NCBI GenBank assembly: GCA_012838345.1
Contig: DUPK01000065.1
Location: 1 to 39,583 of the forward strand
Length of the DNA stretch: 39,583 nucleotides
Direction: 5' to 3'
Origin: Clostridiales bacterium
GTDB lineage: Bacteria > Bacillota > Clostridia > Oscillospirales > Oscillospiraceae
Below, piece by piece: positions 1 through 7,610 of this stretch (position 1 is the stretch's first letter; every line of letters starts with the position of its first letter). The notes under the pieces are model-generated. The model saw only the letters and a program-made list of their open reading frames with translations, ran no database searches and had not been told where the DNA came from. The position numbers and the translations under genes are program-made.

Positions 1-745
1 GGGCGTTCTCTCTGGTTTTCCTGGCAAGGCTGCTCGCCTTCTCGGCGTTTTCCGCGTTGATGCGGGTCTGGGACGCTATTTGCTCAAGGGAGGCGGTTAG
101 CTGCTGGATGGCGCTGGCCTGCTCGGTTGTACCCTGAGAAAGAGTCTGGCTGGAGCTTGAGACCAGTTCTGCGCCCGATGTAACCTTCTCTATCACCTTG
201 ACCATGGAGGCGACAAGGCCGTGGAAATTGTCAACGAGCCTGCGCAGCGAGCTTCCTATCTGGTCTTCAGAGGAATAGAGGGTAACGTCAACGCTCAGGT
301 CGCCCTCGGATATTCTCTCGATGGTCTTGTTGTGCCCTTTCAGATACTGCATCAGGTCCCTCAGCTTTTGTGAGAAGAGACCGATTTCGTCCTGGTATTC
401 AACGGTGATATAGTCTCGCTTCCGGATTACATCACTTGTGTCAAAGTTGCCTTTGGAATAGCGTGCAAGTACGTGGTCGTTCTTCGTCATCGGGTCAATT
501 ACAAGAAAAGAGTTTATGCTTGCAAGCCCAAGCGCCAGTATGATTTCAATTATACATACGACGCCTATTATTATGACGAACATCAGCCAGTTCGGCGTAT
601 TGTTTAGAGCAAAATATAGCGCGCCGACGACACCGGCGATGGTTGTGATGGCCGCGATTAAAAGAAAACACAGGTTCAAGCGCGTTCTAATCTTCAAGTT
701 GACGAACCATTTTTTCTCAAACCATTTTAACTCTTTCTCTTTCAT
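1..745 (-). CDS. methyl-accepting chemotaxis protein, C-terminus cut by window edge
   Basis: The N-terminal 248 codons are visible; the frame is open to the left edge, so the signalling tip lies outside the window. The protein starts MKEKELKWFEKKWFVNLKIR at an ATG at 745. Two membrane segments (about residues 22-44 and 52-76) are joined by a loop of only about seven residues, so there is almost no extracytoplasmic sensor. HAMP-like linker sequence follows, with the typical SEGDLSVDV element, and then the start of the coiled-coil MA domain (SQGTTEQASAIQQLTASLEQ). Chemoreceptors of this family control the CheA kinase. It is a close paralogue of the next gene on the same strand (987-2267). A sigma-D-like box lies about 70 bases upstream. 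The family is certain; the ligand is unknown. Confidence 0.95.
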   Translation of the reverse strand, partial: MKEKELKWFEKKWFVNLKIRTRLNLCFLLIAAITTIAGVVGALYFALNNTPNWLMFVIIIGVVCIIEIILALGLASINSFLVIDPMTKNDHVLARYSKGNFDTSDVIRKRDYITVEYQDEIGLFSQKLRDLMQYLKGHNKTIERISEGDLSVDVTLYSSEDQIGSSLRRLVDNFHGLVASMVKVIEKVTSGAELVSSSSQTLSQGTTEQASAIQQLTASLEQIASQTRINAENAEKASSLARKTRENA

Positions 746-812
746 ATTTCCCTACCCCTTAAAAAAGTAATATATTTAAAGCCCGTTGTCATGAAAATAA
801 TGAGCATATTAA

Positions 813-820
813 CTATCGGC
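813..820 (-). promoter_or_regulatory. possible sigma-D (FliA-type) -10 box for the first chemoreceptor
   Basis: The minus strand reads GCCGATAG, one mismatch from the sigma-D -10 consensus GCCGATAA, about 70 bases before the chemoreceptor ATG at 745. A TAAA lies 11 bases upstream of the box rather than the usual 14-16, so the -35 element is imperfect. The call rests on the -10 box and on the target gene being a motility gene. Confidence 0.4.
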
Positions 821-952
821 AAACTATTCCCTTTAATACCCCTTAATATATTTCTTCTATGTTTTCTGAAAACCTAAACTTAAAATTTGATGATTTATTT
901 TAAATTTATTATAAAATGCATTATGCAACTTAGTTAATTCCTAATAAAGGAA

Positions 953-980
953 AATAGGCAGGTTTTATATCCTGCCTATT
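953..980 (-). terminator. intrinsic terminator of the second chemoreceptor gene
   Basis: AATAGGCAGG (953-962) pairs perfectly with CCTGCCTATT (971-980) around an 8-base loop. It lies just downstream of the stop codon at 987-989 on the minus strand and is followed on that strand by a T-rich run. The two adjacent chemoreceptor genes are therefore probably separate transcripts. Confidence 0.8.
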
Positions 981-986
981 GCATAT

Positions 987-2267
987 TTACAGTTTAAAGA
1001 TTGCGGACTGCTGCATCAGGTTGTTTGCGTGGGCGGAAAGCTCCTGGCTCGTGGCGGCGCTTTCCTCGGCCACGGCCGCGTTGTTCTGGACGACCTGGGA
1101 GACCTGAGCTATGCCTATGTTGACCTGCTCGATGCCGTTTGCCTGCTCCAGAGAGGCCTCCGCGATGGACTGAATGAGGCTTGCTGCGTGGTCAATCTGT
1201 TCTACGATTTCGTTTAGCGCCTCCGCGGTCTGGTTTGCAATCTTTGAGCCGACTTCAACCTTTATGATGGAGTTTTCAATCAGCTCGGTTATCTCCTTAG
1301 CGGCATCTGCCGACTTCACGGCGAGGTTCTTAACCTCGTCTGCGACAACCGCAAAGCCCTTACCGTGCTGCCCGGCTCTTGCGGCCTCTACAGCCGCATT
1401 AAGCGCAAGAATGTTCGTCTGGAATGCGATGTCCTCGATAACCTTGATGATATTGTTGATATTATTTGAAGCCACGGTGATTTCATCCATGGCATTGAGC
1501 ATCTCTTTCATATGTACGTTGCCCTGCAGAGCGTTCTCTCTGGTTTTCCTGGAAAGACTGCTCGCCTTCTCGGCGTTTTCCGCGTTGAGGCGGGTCTGGG
1601 ACGCGATTTGCTCAAGAGAGGCGGTCAGCTGCTGGATGGCGCTGGCCTGCTCGGTTGTGCCCTGTGACAGGGCCTGGCCGGAGCTCGAGACTAGTTCTGC
1701 GCCCGTTGTCACCTTCTCTATTACCTTGACCATAGAGAAAACAAGCTCATGGAAATTCTTGACGAGCTTGGCAAAGGCGTTTCCTATCTGGTCATCGGGC
1801 GAACAGATGGGAACCTCGGCGGTCAAATCGCCTTCGGATACCTTGTAGATGCAGTCCTCAATATTTCTCATATAGCGGATAAGGCCCGAAAGGCTCCGTG
1901 TCTGAGAGCCTATTTCGTCCTGGAAGTTTATAGTAATTCTGTCCCGCTCCCTGATAAACTTTTTGGCCTGCAGGTCGCCGGTAGCAAGTGTGGATATTAT
2001 TTTCTCGTTTTTTACAGTCGGGTCGACGATCAGAAAGCCGTTTATTCCGGCAAGGAGCCAGGCAAATGCAATTTCAAGTATTGAAACGAGGCCTATCACT
2101 ATGGTAAATATCTGCCAGTGCGGCACCCTGTTAAAATATACAAAAAATATGGAGGCGACACCCAGGGCGGCGGCAATTACAGCGACAGCCAAAAAGCAAA
2201 TTCTGAGTCTGGTTTTAATCTTCAGGTTCACGAACCACTTTTTCTCAAACCATTTCAAACCGTTCAT
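987..2267 (-). CDS. methyl-accepting chemotaxis protein with minimal external loop
   Basis: A complete 426-residue chemoreceptor. Membrane segments at about 22-44 and 52-76 are separated by only about seven residues (FNRVPHW), so there is no room for a periplasmic-type ligand domain; input is presumably sensed in the membrane, in the cytoplasm, or through a partner. HAMP-like sequence follows (SEGDLTAEVP), then the MA signalling coiled coil whose conserved tip contains [20 protein letters not shown]. No C-terminal CheR-docking pentapeptide is seen. The start is ATG 2267, preceded by AAAGGAG at good spacing. It is paralogous to the gene at 1-745, with near-identical DNA over the shared MA segment, which suggests tandem duplication or gene conversion. 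Confidence 0.97.
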   Translation of the reverse strand: MNGLKWFEKKWFVNLKIKTRLRICFLAVAVIAAALGVASIFFVYFNRVPHWQIFTIVIGLVSILEIAFAWLLAGINGFLIVDPTVKNEKIISTLATGDLQAKKFIRERDRITINFQDEIGSQTRSLSGLIRYMRNIEDCIYKVSEGDLTAEVPICSPDDQIGNAFAKLVKNFHELVFSMVKVIEKVTTGAELVSSSGQALSQGTTEQASAIQQLTASLEQIASQTRLNAENAEKASSLSRKTRENALQGNVHMKEMLNAMDEITVASNNINNIIKVIEDIAFQTNILALNAAVEAARAGQHGKGFAVVADEVKNLAVKSADAAKEITELIENSIIKVEVGSKIANQTAEALNEIVEQIDHAASLIQSIAEASLEQANGIEQVNIGIAQVSQVVQNNAAVAEESAATSQELSAHANNLMQQSAIFKL

Positions 2268-2574
2268 GCTACTGCTCCTTTGCTAGACTGATGAAAAAAG
2301 TCGATTTCTAGTAATTTATTCCACGTTCTGACATAAAAAACAAGACTATTTTAGTCGGAAATCGCCGAATAATAGAAGCGTAATTTTTTACAGCTCTAAC
2401 CATAATATAAACAACAATCTTAAAGCAAGCACTTTCTTTTGATGTTGTTTTATTGTAATATTATATTAGCTTGTTTTCCATTGTCCGCGCTGCCCGTAAA
2501 GGGCTTTGGCATACTGCAGCTATATGGCAAAAGCTCAAAGGCAGTGCTTCGCGGCTTTTTAGGAGGATTTTCCA
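2268..2574. other. divergent intergenic region
   Basis: This AT-rich spacer of about 300 bases lies between the minus-strand chemoreceptor and the plus-strand mannosyltransferase. It holds the chemoreceptor ribosome site next to 2268, a short palindrome GACTATTTTAGTC (2343-2355) of unknown role, and the promoter at 2439-2467. No convincing small gene was seen; reading frames entering the next gene lack ribosome sites. Confidence 0.6.
2439..2467 (+). promoter_or_regulatory. sigma-A type promoter for the mannosyltransferase operon
   Basis: TTGATG (2439-2444) is followed by a 17-base spacer and TATATT (2462-2467), about 110 bases before the TTG start at 2575. The match to the -35/-10 consensus and the spacing are good; no operator was recognised. 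Confidence 0.5.
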
Positions 2575-4488
2575 TTGTATTTATTACAGTATCTGACCCC
2601 GACCATAATCTTTCCGATTGCGCTTATGGCGGCGCTGCTTCTGTTCTTCTCGTACTACATTTTCGAGAAGAAAGAGAAATCGGCGCTTCCGGCAGAGCCC
2701 GATAACACGCTGACAGAGGGCGCGGAGGCTATGGCCGAGAGGAAAGCGCTGTCTTTGCCCCCTCTCCATTCAATGGGGCGCAGGGACATATGGGTAATGC
2801 TTGCAATTACGGCCGTTTACGCGCTTGTGGCTTTCTGCGGGCTCGGCGATACTGTGGCGCCCGAGAGCTTTTACAGCTTTGAGGGGGAGGATTACACCTT
2901 TACCCTGACGCTGGATGAGCCCACGGAAATTACGGAGATTATCTATTACACGGGGCTGCACACGGGAAACTACGCCCTGCGCTGGTCGTCGGACGGGGCT
3001 TATTGGTCTGAAACCGTGACCTTTGAGCAGAGCTACGCCAAGCTCTTCAACTGGCTCTACGTTGATTTTGAGCCGGCTGAAATGAAGTACATCCAAATCT
3101 GGGCTAAAAATATTCCCCTTGAGATGGGCGAGCTTGCGCTCTTTGACGGGGAGGACGGGCTGATTGACGCATCCAAAATTGGGTTTCCGGAAGCCGCCAG
3201 GCTGCTTTTTGACGAGCAGCAACTCGTTCCCGAAGCTCCCGGTTATTTAAACAGCGCCTATTTCGACGAGATATACCACGCAAGGACCGCTTACGAGCAT
3301 ATAAGAAACGTAAAACCCTACGAGGTTTCGCACCCGCCCCTCGGAAAGATTATAATAGGCATAGGTATCAGGCTCTTCGGGATGACCCCCTTCGGTTGGC
3401 GCTTTATGGGTACGCTCTTCGGCGTGCTGATGCTGCCGATTTTGTATGTGTTCCTAAAAAATCTTTTCGGCAGGACGCTTATAGCCGCCTGCGGTACCAC
3501 GCTCTTTGCCTTTGATTTTATGCACTTTGTGCAGACGCGCATTGCCACAATCGACACCTACGGAGTGTTCTTCATACTGGCGATGTACCTTTTTATGTAC
3601 CGCTACATCGCCCAGGACTATGAAGCGCCGTTTAGGAAAACGGCCCTGCCGCTTTTTTTCTCCGGACTTTGCTTCGGACTCGGCGCAGCCTCAAAGTGGG
3701 TCGTAATATACGGCGGAGCAGGGCTTGCGATTTTATGGCTCATAAGGCAAATCCTGCGCGGCAGATATTATATAAAAAGCGGCAGGGCCTTTGAGTTTTT
3801 CCGCTACGAGGTCGACACCGTGCTCTTTTCCATACTTTCGTTTGTAATCGTTCCGGCCATAGTCTATTATCTTTCCTATATCCCCTACGGCCTTGCCGAA
3901 GGGATGACGCTCGGCGAGGGCATGCTCACAAGCGGCGAATACCTCAAGATAGTCGTGGACAACCAGAAGTTTATGTTCAGCTACCACAGCAAGCTCGTGG
4001 CCGAGCACCCTTACGAGTCGCCCTGGTTTTCATGGCTGCTCAGCATTCGCCCGATACTCTATTACCTTGAGTATCTGCCGGACGGGACGAAGTCGGCCTT
4101 CGGCGCCTTCGGGAACCCGATGGTCTGGTGGGGCGGACTTATTGCGCTTATATATGTGTTTATGGATTTTTTCAAAAAACGAAATGGCAGGGCGTTATTT
4201 ATAATAATAGGGTATCTTTCGCAGCTTGTCCCCTGGATGGCTGTTTCGCGCATAGTGTTCATCTACCACTACTTTCCCTCGACAATTTTCCTTGTACTTG
4301 CCCTGTGCTATTCGTTCAATGTAATGTATGAAAGGCAGAAAGGGCGGTACAAGAGGGCTATGCTGCTTTACACCGCATCGGCTCTTGTGCTTTTCGCCGC
4401 CTTCTATCCCGTGCTGACCGGCGTTGCCGTGCCACAGTGGTACACGACGAACTTCCTGCGCTGGATACCGGAGGCCTGGCCGTTTTAG
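2575..4488 (+). CDS. PMT-family (GT39-like) glycosyltransferase with discoidin-like insert
   Basis: A 637-residue integral membrane protein resembling dolichyl/polyprenyl-phosphate-mannose protein mannosyltransferases, which transfer a sugar from a lipid carrier to an acceptor on the outer face of the membrane. The hallmark acidic pair is in YFDEIYHA (D231, E232), followed by HPPLGK (253-258) and TRIATIDTYGVF, then many membrane helices. An unusual feature lies between membrane segments 1-2 (about 10-29 and 73-92) and the DE loop: residues 95-195 form a soluble beta-rich block (TEITEIIYYTG, ALRWSSDG, MKYIQIWA) that looks like an F5/8-type-C (discoidin) carbohydrate-binding domain. The TTG start at 2575 is chosen because AGGAGGA lies seven bases upstream. 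It heads a run with the PHP phosphatase and rpiB. The acceptor is unknown; a surface protein or glycopolymer is likely. Confidence 0.88.
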   Translation: MYLLQYLTPTIIFPIALMAALLLFFSYYIFEKKEKSALPAEPDNTLTEGAEAMAERKALSLPPLHSMGRRDIWVMLAITAVYALVAFCGLGDTVAPESFYSFEGEDYTFTLTLDEPTEITEIIYYTGLHTGNYALRWSSDGAYWSETVTFEQSYAKLFNWLYVDFEPAEMKYIQIWAKNIPLEMGELALFDGEDGLIDASKIGFPEAARLLFDEQQLVPEAPGYLNSAYFDEIYHARTAYEHIRNVKPYEVSHPPLGKIIIGIGIRLFGMTPFGWRFMGTLFGVLMLPILYVFLKNLFGRTLIAACGTTLFAFDFMHFVQTRIATIDTYGVFFILAMYLFMYRYIAQDYEAPFRKTALPLFFSGLCFGLGAASKWVVIYGGAGLAILWLIRQILRGRYYIKSGRAFEFFRYEVDTVLFSILSFVIVPAIVYYLSYIPYGLAEGMTLGEGMLTSGEYLKIVVDNQKFMFSYHSKLVAEHPYESPWFSWLLSIRPILYYLEYLPDGTKSAFGAFGNPMVWWGGLIALIYVFMDFFKKRNGRALFIIIGYLSQLVPWMAVSRIVFIYHYFPSTIFLVLALCYSFNVMYERQKGRYKRAMLLYTASALVLFAAFYPVLTGVAVPQWYTTNFLRWIPEAWPF

Positions 4489-4542
4489 AGTAAAGCGGCG
4501 TATCTATAATCATATGCAAGCAAATATACGAAGGGATAAAAT

Positions 4543-5355
4543 ATGATTTTAACTGATTTTCACACACACAGCTATTGCTCCGACGACGGAACCGCGAGCA
4601 TATACGAAATGGCGCTTGCCGGGGCCGAAAAGGGAGTTTCCATAATGTGCATCACGGACCATGTGGACATAGATTACTTCGAAACCGGAGGACTTAATCC
4701 CGATTGCTTTTCCCACTGGGGCAAAATTAAGGAGGAGTACGCCCGGGCGGTGGAGAAGCTTCAAGGGCGCATTGACCTGCGGCTCGGCATTGAGTTCGGT
4801 GAAGCAAATCACGCGCCGGAGCTTGCTGAGTCCATAGCCTCAACGGGGGAGCTTGACTTCATAATAGGCTCTTTGCATAATGTAAGGGACTACCCAGACT
4901 TTTTCTGTATCAGGTATAAGAGTGAAAAGGAGTGCCGGGAGCTTGTGGACAGGTACATCGAGGAGCATTTTGAGCTTGCAGAGCTCGGCTTCTTCGACGT
5001 TTTAGGCCACCTTGGCTACACAAAGCGCTATATGAAGCGGCGCGGCTTCGATATTGGCCTTGAGGGGCATGAAGACAGGCTCCGGGAGCTCTTCAGACTA
5101 TTGATCCAGAACGGCAAGGGAATAGAGCTCAATACCTCCGGGCTTCGCGACACGACGGGCAGCACCTTCCCCGAAAAGCATGTGTTAAAGCTCTACCGGG
5201 AAGCGGGGGGCGAGATTATAACCGTCGGCAGCGACAGCCATAGGACCGAAGATGTCGGGGCTAATATAGAAGACGCCTGCGAGCTTCTCAGAGAGGCCGG
5301 GTTCGAGTACGTTACGGTTTTTAAGAAAAGAAAGCCTGAATTTATAAAACTATAA
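4543..5355 (+). CDS. PHP-domain phosphatase, histidinol-phosphatase (HisK/HisJ) type
   Basis: A 270-residue PHP-superfamily protein. The metal-binding motifs are present: DFHTHS (D5, H7, H9), TDHVD (H40), EFGE, GSLHNV, GHLGY and a final GSDSH. This pattern and length match the trinuclear-metal HisJ/HisK histidinol-phosphatases, which hydrolyse L-histidinol phosphate in histidine synthesis. No other his gene is nearby, so the substrate is not proven and another small sugar or amino-alcohol phosphate is possible. The ATG at 4543 has only a weak upstream purine run. The gene lies 54 bases after the mannosyltransferase and 13 bases before rpiB, consistent with one transcript. Confidence 0.85.
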   Translation: MILTDFHTHSYCSDDGTASIYEMALAGAEKGVSIMCITDHVDIDYFETGGLNPDCFSHWGKIKEEYARAVEKLQGRIDLRLGIEFGEANHAPELAESIASTGELDFIIGSLHNVRDYPDFFCIRYKSEKECRELVDRYIEEHFELAELGFFDVLGHLGYTKRYMKRRGFDIGLEGHEDRLRELFRLLIQNGKGIELNTSGLRDTTGSTFPEKHVLKLYREAGGEIITVGSDSHRTEDVGANIEDACELLREAGFEYVTVFKKRKPEFIKL

Positions 5356-5368
5356 GGGGATTTGAAAA

Positions 5369-5806
5369 ATGATAGCATTGGGAAGCGATCACGCCGGCTA
5401 TGACCTCAAGCAGGAGGTAATAGCGTATCTAAAAGAAAAGGGCGTTGAGTACAAAGATTTCGGCACGCACTCAAAGTATAGCTGCGATTACCCCGACTTC
5501 GGCGAGGCGGCGGCGCGGGCGGTTGCCTCGGGTGAATGCGACAGGGGCATACTGATTTGCGGTACAGGAATAGGTATAAGCATGGCCGCAAATAAGGTCA
5601 GGGGCATTCGCTGCGCAAACTGCTCGGACTGCTATTCAGCGGAAATGTCAAGGCGGCACAACGACGCCAACATGCTTGCCATCGGCGCACGCGTTGTGGG
5701 CGGCGGCCTTGCGCTTAAAATGGTGGAGGTCTTTTTGAATACCGGATTCGAGGGTGGCCGCCACGACAGGCGTGTCAAAAAGATTATGGACATTGAGGGC
5801 AGATAG
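5369..5806 (+). CDS. rpiB: ribose-5-phosphate isomerase B
   Basis: A 145-residue RpiB/LacAB-family protein that interconverts ribose 5-phosphate and ribulose 5-phosphate in the non-oxidative pentose phosphate pathway. Visible hallmarks are SDHAGYDLK (D7, H8) at the N-terminus, the phosphate-loop and catalytic cysteine in ICGTGIGIS (C64), and RRHNDANML with H97. That signature separates RpiB from the LacA/LacB galactose-6-phosphate isomerase subunits. The ATG at 5369 follows AAGGGG. It sits between the phosphatase (13-base gap) and the small membrane protein (23-base gap). Confidence 0.95.
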   Translation: MIALGSDHAGYDLKQEVIAYLKEKGVEYKDFGTHSKYSCDYPDFGEAAARAVASGECDRGILICGTGIGISMAANKVRGIRCANCSDCYSAEMSRRHNDANMLAIGARVVGGGLALKMVEVFLNTGFEGGRHDRRVKKIMDIEGR

Positions 5807-5829
5807 AGTCTGCGAAAGGGGCGAGGTCT

Positions 5830-6057
5830 TTGGGCGGAGAAAAAGAGAAGAAGGTAAAAGTATATAAGAAACGCCGGCCGCTTAAGATAGTGCTCAGGGT
5901 TCTGGGTGTTCTGCTGGCTGTAGTTATACTTTTGTCTGTTGTGATATTCTTCGGGTTTCAGAAATACATTGTTTACACGCCCGATGGTGTAAGACTGGAA
6001 ATCCCGTTTTTACAGAAGTACGGCCCGGAAGCCGCCCAGACCCCGGAAATTTCCTAA
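5830..6057 (+). CDS. small single-pass membrane protein
   Basis: A 75-residue protein with a very basic N-terminus (EKEKKVKVYKKRRPLK), one hydrophobic helix (about 22-44) and a short outside tail ending ...RLEIPFLQKYGPEAAQTPEIS. It starts at TTG 5830 behind a GGGGCGAGG ribosome site. The tail (YIVYTPDGVRLEIPF) resembles, from memory, the region just after the signal anchor of larger clostridial putative glycoside hydrolases, so it may be a truncated relic or a standalone anchor. This is unverified. The gene ends before a strong terminator and closes the operon that starts at 2575. Confidence 0.7.
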   Translation: MGGEKEKKVKVYKKRRPLKIVLRVLGVLLAVVILLSVVIFFGFQKYIVYTPDGVRLEIPFLQKYGPEAAQTPEIS

Positions 6058-6070
6058 AATCCATAACATC

Positions 6071-6098
6071 AAAACGGGCCGCTCATGCGACCCGTTTT
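6071..6098. terminator. bidirectional intrinsic terminator
   Basis: AAAACGGG (6071-6078) pairs with CCCGTTTT (6091-6098), giving T-rich ends on both strands. It lies between the plus-strand small membrane gene and the minus-strand thymidylate synthase-like gene and can serve both. Confidence 0.8.
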
Positions 6099-6102
6099 TG
6101 CT

Positions 6103-6849
6103 TTATCTGCTCCTGAGTTCCTCAATCTTTTTCTCTATCGCGGGCTTTGCTTCTTCCATCAGCTCGTCCCACTCTCCGCGATAGCAGTAGGTTATCACAT
6201 CGCCGCTGTGTATAGCCTCGACGTACTTCTCGAGCAGGGGGAAATCCTTTTCGTAGGCGTGGAAGCTGTTGGCCCTGTGCGTGTAAGTACCCATCTCAAC
6301 GCCCAGCTCCCCGGCTAAGCGCTCCTGCAACAGGATGAGCGCAAAGGCGTTCATGAAAGTTGCTTTTGCGGCGTCATTTGAGCGGAAAAGCACCTTGCAG
6401 TGTAGCTTGCCTCCGCGTATGAAAAAATGTATGTGCTGTAAACAGGCGGGGGAGTCGTTGTCCTCGCGTGTGTCGTGCCTCCAGTCGCGCACGTCGATAA
6501 CGGCGCGGCGGGAGTCGGGATTTCTCTTAAGCTCCCTGTGAATGAAGGGCAGCTGCTCAGCGATACGGCTGTGATAGGTGTACTCCCAGTTTCCGCGCTC
6601 GACCTCAAAGTCGAGTATGCCGTCCAATATCTCCTGGCGGTACTGCTCAAGCTCCAAAAATCCGCCGATAAACAGCTTGCTTATCATCGGTTCGGCGTTA
6701 GGCTCCTCGATAAAGAGCGTCATCGAAAGCTCCTTCTGCCTTGTGTTGTAGTCAGGACAGTCGCAAAGCTCCCCAAACTCATGAAGCTCCACAAGCGCCC
6801 TGTGGTAAGCCTCGGGCAGAGTCCTGCCAGTTACAAGCCTTTCTATCAT
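6103..6849 (-). CDS. compact thymidylate synthase (ThyA)-like protein
   Basis: A 248-residue protein with the thymidylate synthase catalytic core. The residues line up with E. coli ThyA at a constant offset of -10: C136 (C146), R156 (R166), S157 (S167), D159 (D169), N167 (N177), H197 (H207) and Y199 (Y209). The upstream PDSRR phosphate motif (R114, R115) is also present. N167 rather than Asp favours uracil (dUMP) over cytosine as the base. It differs from classical ThyA in a short, divergent N-terminus without an obvious Arg21 loop, Leu-Gln after the catalytic Cys instead of His, and a highly charged C-terminus (EKKIEELRSR) instead of the usual closing tail. The ATG at 6849 is chosen because GGGAGG precedes it; a longer reading start at 6936 would overlap the promoter. 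The reaction (methylation or hydroxymethylation) is uncertain. Confidence 0.8.
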   Translation of the reverse strand: MIERLVTGRTLPEAYHRALVELHEFGELCDCPDYNTRQKELSMTLFIEEPNAEPMISKLFIGGFLELEQYRQEILDGILDFEVERGNWEYTYHSRIAEQLPFIHRELKRNPDSRRAVIDVRDWRHDTREDNDSPACLQHIHFFIRGGKLHCKVLFRSNDAAKATFMNAFALILLQERLAGELGVEMGTYTHRANSFHAYEKDFPLLEKYVEAIHSGDVITYCYRGEWDELMEEAKPAIEKKIEELRSR

Positions 6850-6876
6850 ACGGCACCTCCCGACGATTTTGATACA

Positions 6877-6905
6877 ATTAAACCATAAAACTGTCGATAC
6901 ATCAA
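6877..6905 (-). promoter_or_regulatory. promoter of the thymidylate synthase-like gene
   Basis: On the minus strand TTGATG (6905-6900) is followed by 17 bases and TTTAAT (6882-6877), about 28 bases before the ATG at 6849. It supports the downstream start. Confidence 0.5.
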
Positions 6906-6938
6906 GAATGATTGTCGCATGAGGGGCGAAAAACATAT

Positions 6939-6967
6939 TTGTAAACGGGCTTTCGATTTGTTAGAAT
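6939..6967 (+). promoter_or_regulatory. promoter of the ArsC/Spx-like gene
   Basis: TTGTAA (6939-6944), a 17-base spacer and TAGAAT (6962-6967) lie about 20 bases before the ATG at 6988; AAGGGGAG between them is the ribosome site. It is divergent from the thymidylate synthase-like promoter. Confidence 0.5.
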
Positions 6968-6987
6968 GATATAAAGGGGAGTGCGCC

Positions 6988-7320
6988 ATGAATATACAGA
7001 TTTTCGGGAAATCAAAGTGCTTTGATACGAAAAAGGCCGAGCGCTATTTTAAGGAGCGCCGCATAAAGTACCAGTTCGTAGATATTATAAAGTACGGCAT
7101 GAGCGCGGGCGAGTTTAAAAGCGTCCTCGCCGCCGTCGGCTTCGACGCGCTCTTTGACGATAAAGCGAAGGGGGCGGAGAGCGTCCGCTATCTCGCGCAC
7201 AGGGCCGATATGGAGCAAAAGCTCTTTGAAAACCAGAATTTAATCAGAACCCCCGTCGTGCGAAACGGCAAAAAAGTCACTGTCGGCTACTGCCCGGAAG
7301 TCTGGAAGGATTGGGAGTAA
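6988..7320 (+). CDS. ArsC/Spx/MgsR-family thioredoxin-fold protein
   Basis: A 110-residue thioredoxin-fold protein. The N-terminal active-site segment is GKSKCFDTKKAERYFKER, with one cysteine and no second Cys three residues on, so it is the monothiol kind rather than the redox-switch CxxC Spx. LIRTPVVRNGKK near residue 85 is the family's conserved substrate-loop region. Relatives include arsenate reductases and regulators that bind RNA polymerase; the sequence alone does not separate these. No ars genes are adjacent, which argues against a dedicated arsenic role. It is monocistronic with its own promoter. Confidence 0.8.
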   Translation: MNIQIFGKSKCFDTKKAERYFKERRIKYQFVDIIKYGMSAGEFKSVLAAVGFDALFDDKAKGAESVRYLAHRADMEQKLFENQNLIRTPVVRNGKKVTVGYCPEVWKDWE

Positions 7321-7511
7321 TAGTGAGATTTATTTGGACTTTTGTTGCATTTTGCGTTTATTGTATTGGTAAGAGCAGACGCTAATATGAAGTATAATAG
7401 TATATAATGATTCTAACAGATCACTTTTTAAGTTCAGCAAAATACATTGTAAATTTACTACTTCAGCTTGAAAGCCTTGTTCTTTTGTGCTATATTATTT
7501 TGGCCATATGC

Positions 7512-7517
7512 TATAAT
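7512..7517 (+). promoter_or_regulatory. -10 box upstream of tRNA-Arg
   Basis: A perfect TATAAT lies 13 bases before the 5' end of the tRNA. A matching -35 box at standard spacing is not clear. Confidence 0.45.
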
Positions 7518-7530
7518 ATATTTAATATCT

Positions 7531-7606
7531 GCGCCCGTGGCTCAACGGATAGAGCATCAGATTCCGGTTCTGAGGGCTGGGGGTTCGAGTCCCTCCGGGC
7601 GTGCCA
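7531..7606 (+). tRNA. tRNA-Arg (anticodon CCG)
   Basis: A complete cloverleaf was drawn by hand: acceptor GCGCCCG (7531-7537) with CGGGCGT (7596-7602), D stem GCTC/GAGC, anticodon stem TCAGA/TCTGA with loop TTCCGGT (anticodon CCG at 7564-7566, reading CGG), T stem GGGGG/CCCTC with loop TTCGAGT, discriminator G and encoded CCA. No intron and no flanking duplicate of the 3' end was seen, so there is no sign of element integration here. Confidence 0.97.
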
Positions 7607-7610
7607 TGGA

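Noticed and set aside
1174-1848. Plus-strand open frame of 224 codons
   Set aside because: Antisense to the second chemoreceptor with the same kind of shadow composition.
2439-2705. Open frame overlapping the mannosyltransferase start
   Set aside because: It begins inside the promoter and reads the other frame of the gene; AGGAGGA at 2561 serves the TTG at 2575.
6850-6936. N-terminal extension of the thymidylate synthase-like gene
   Set aside because: It would begin upstream of, and read through, a good promoter, and the GGGAGG ribosome site points to ATG 6849.
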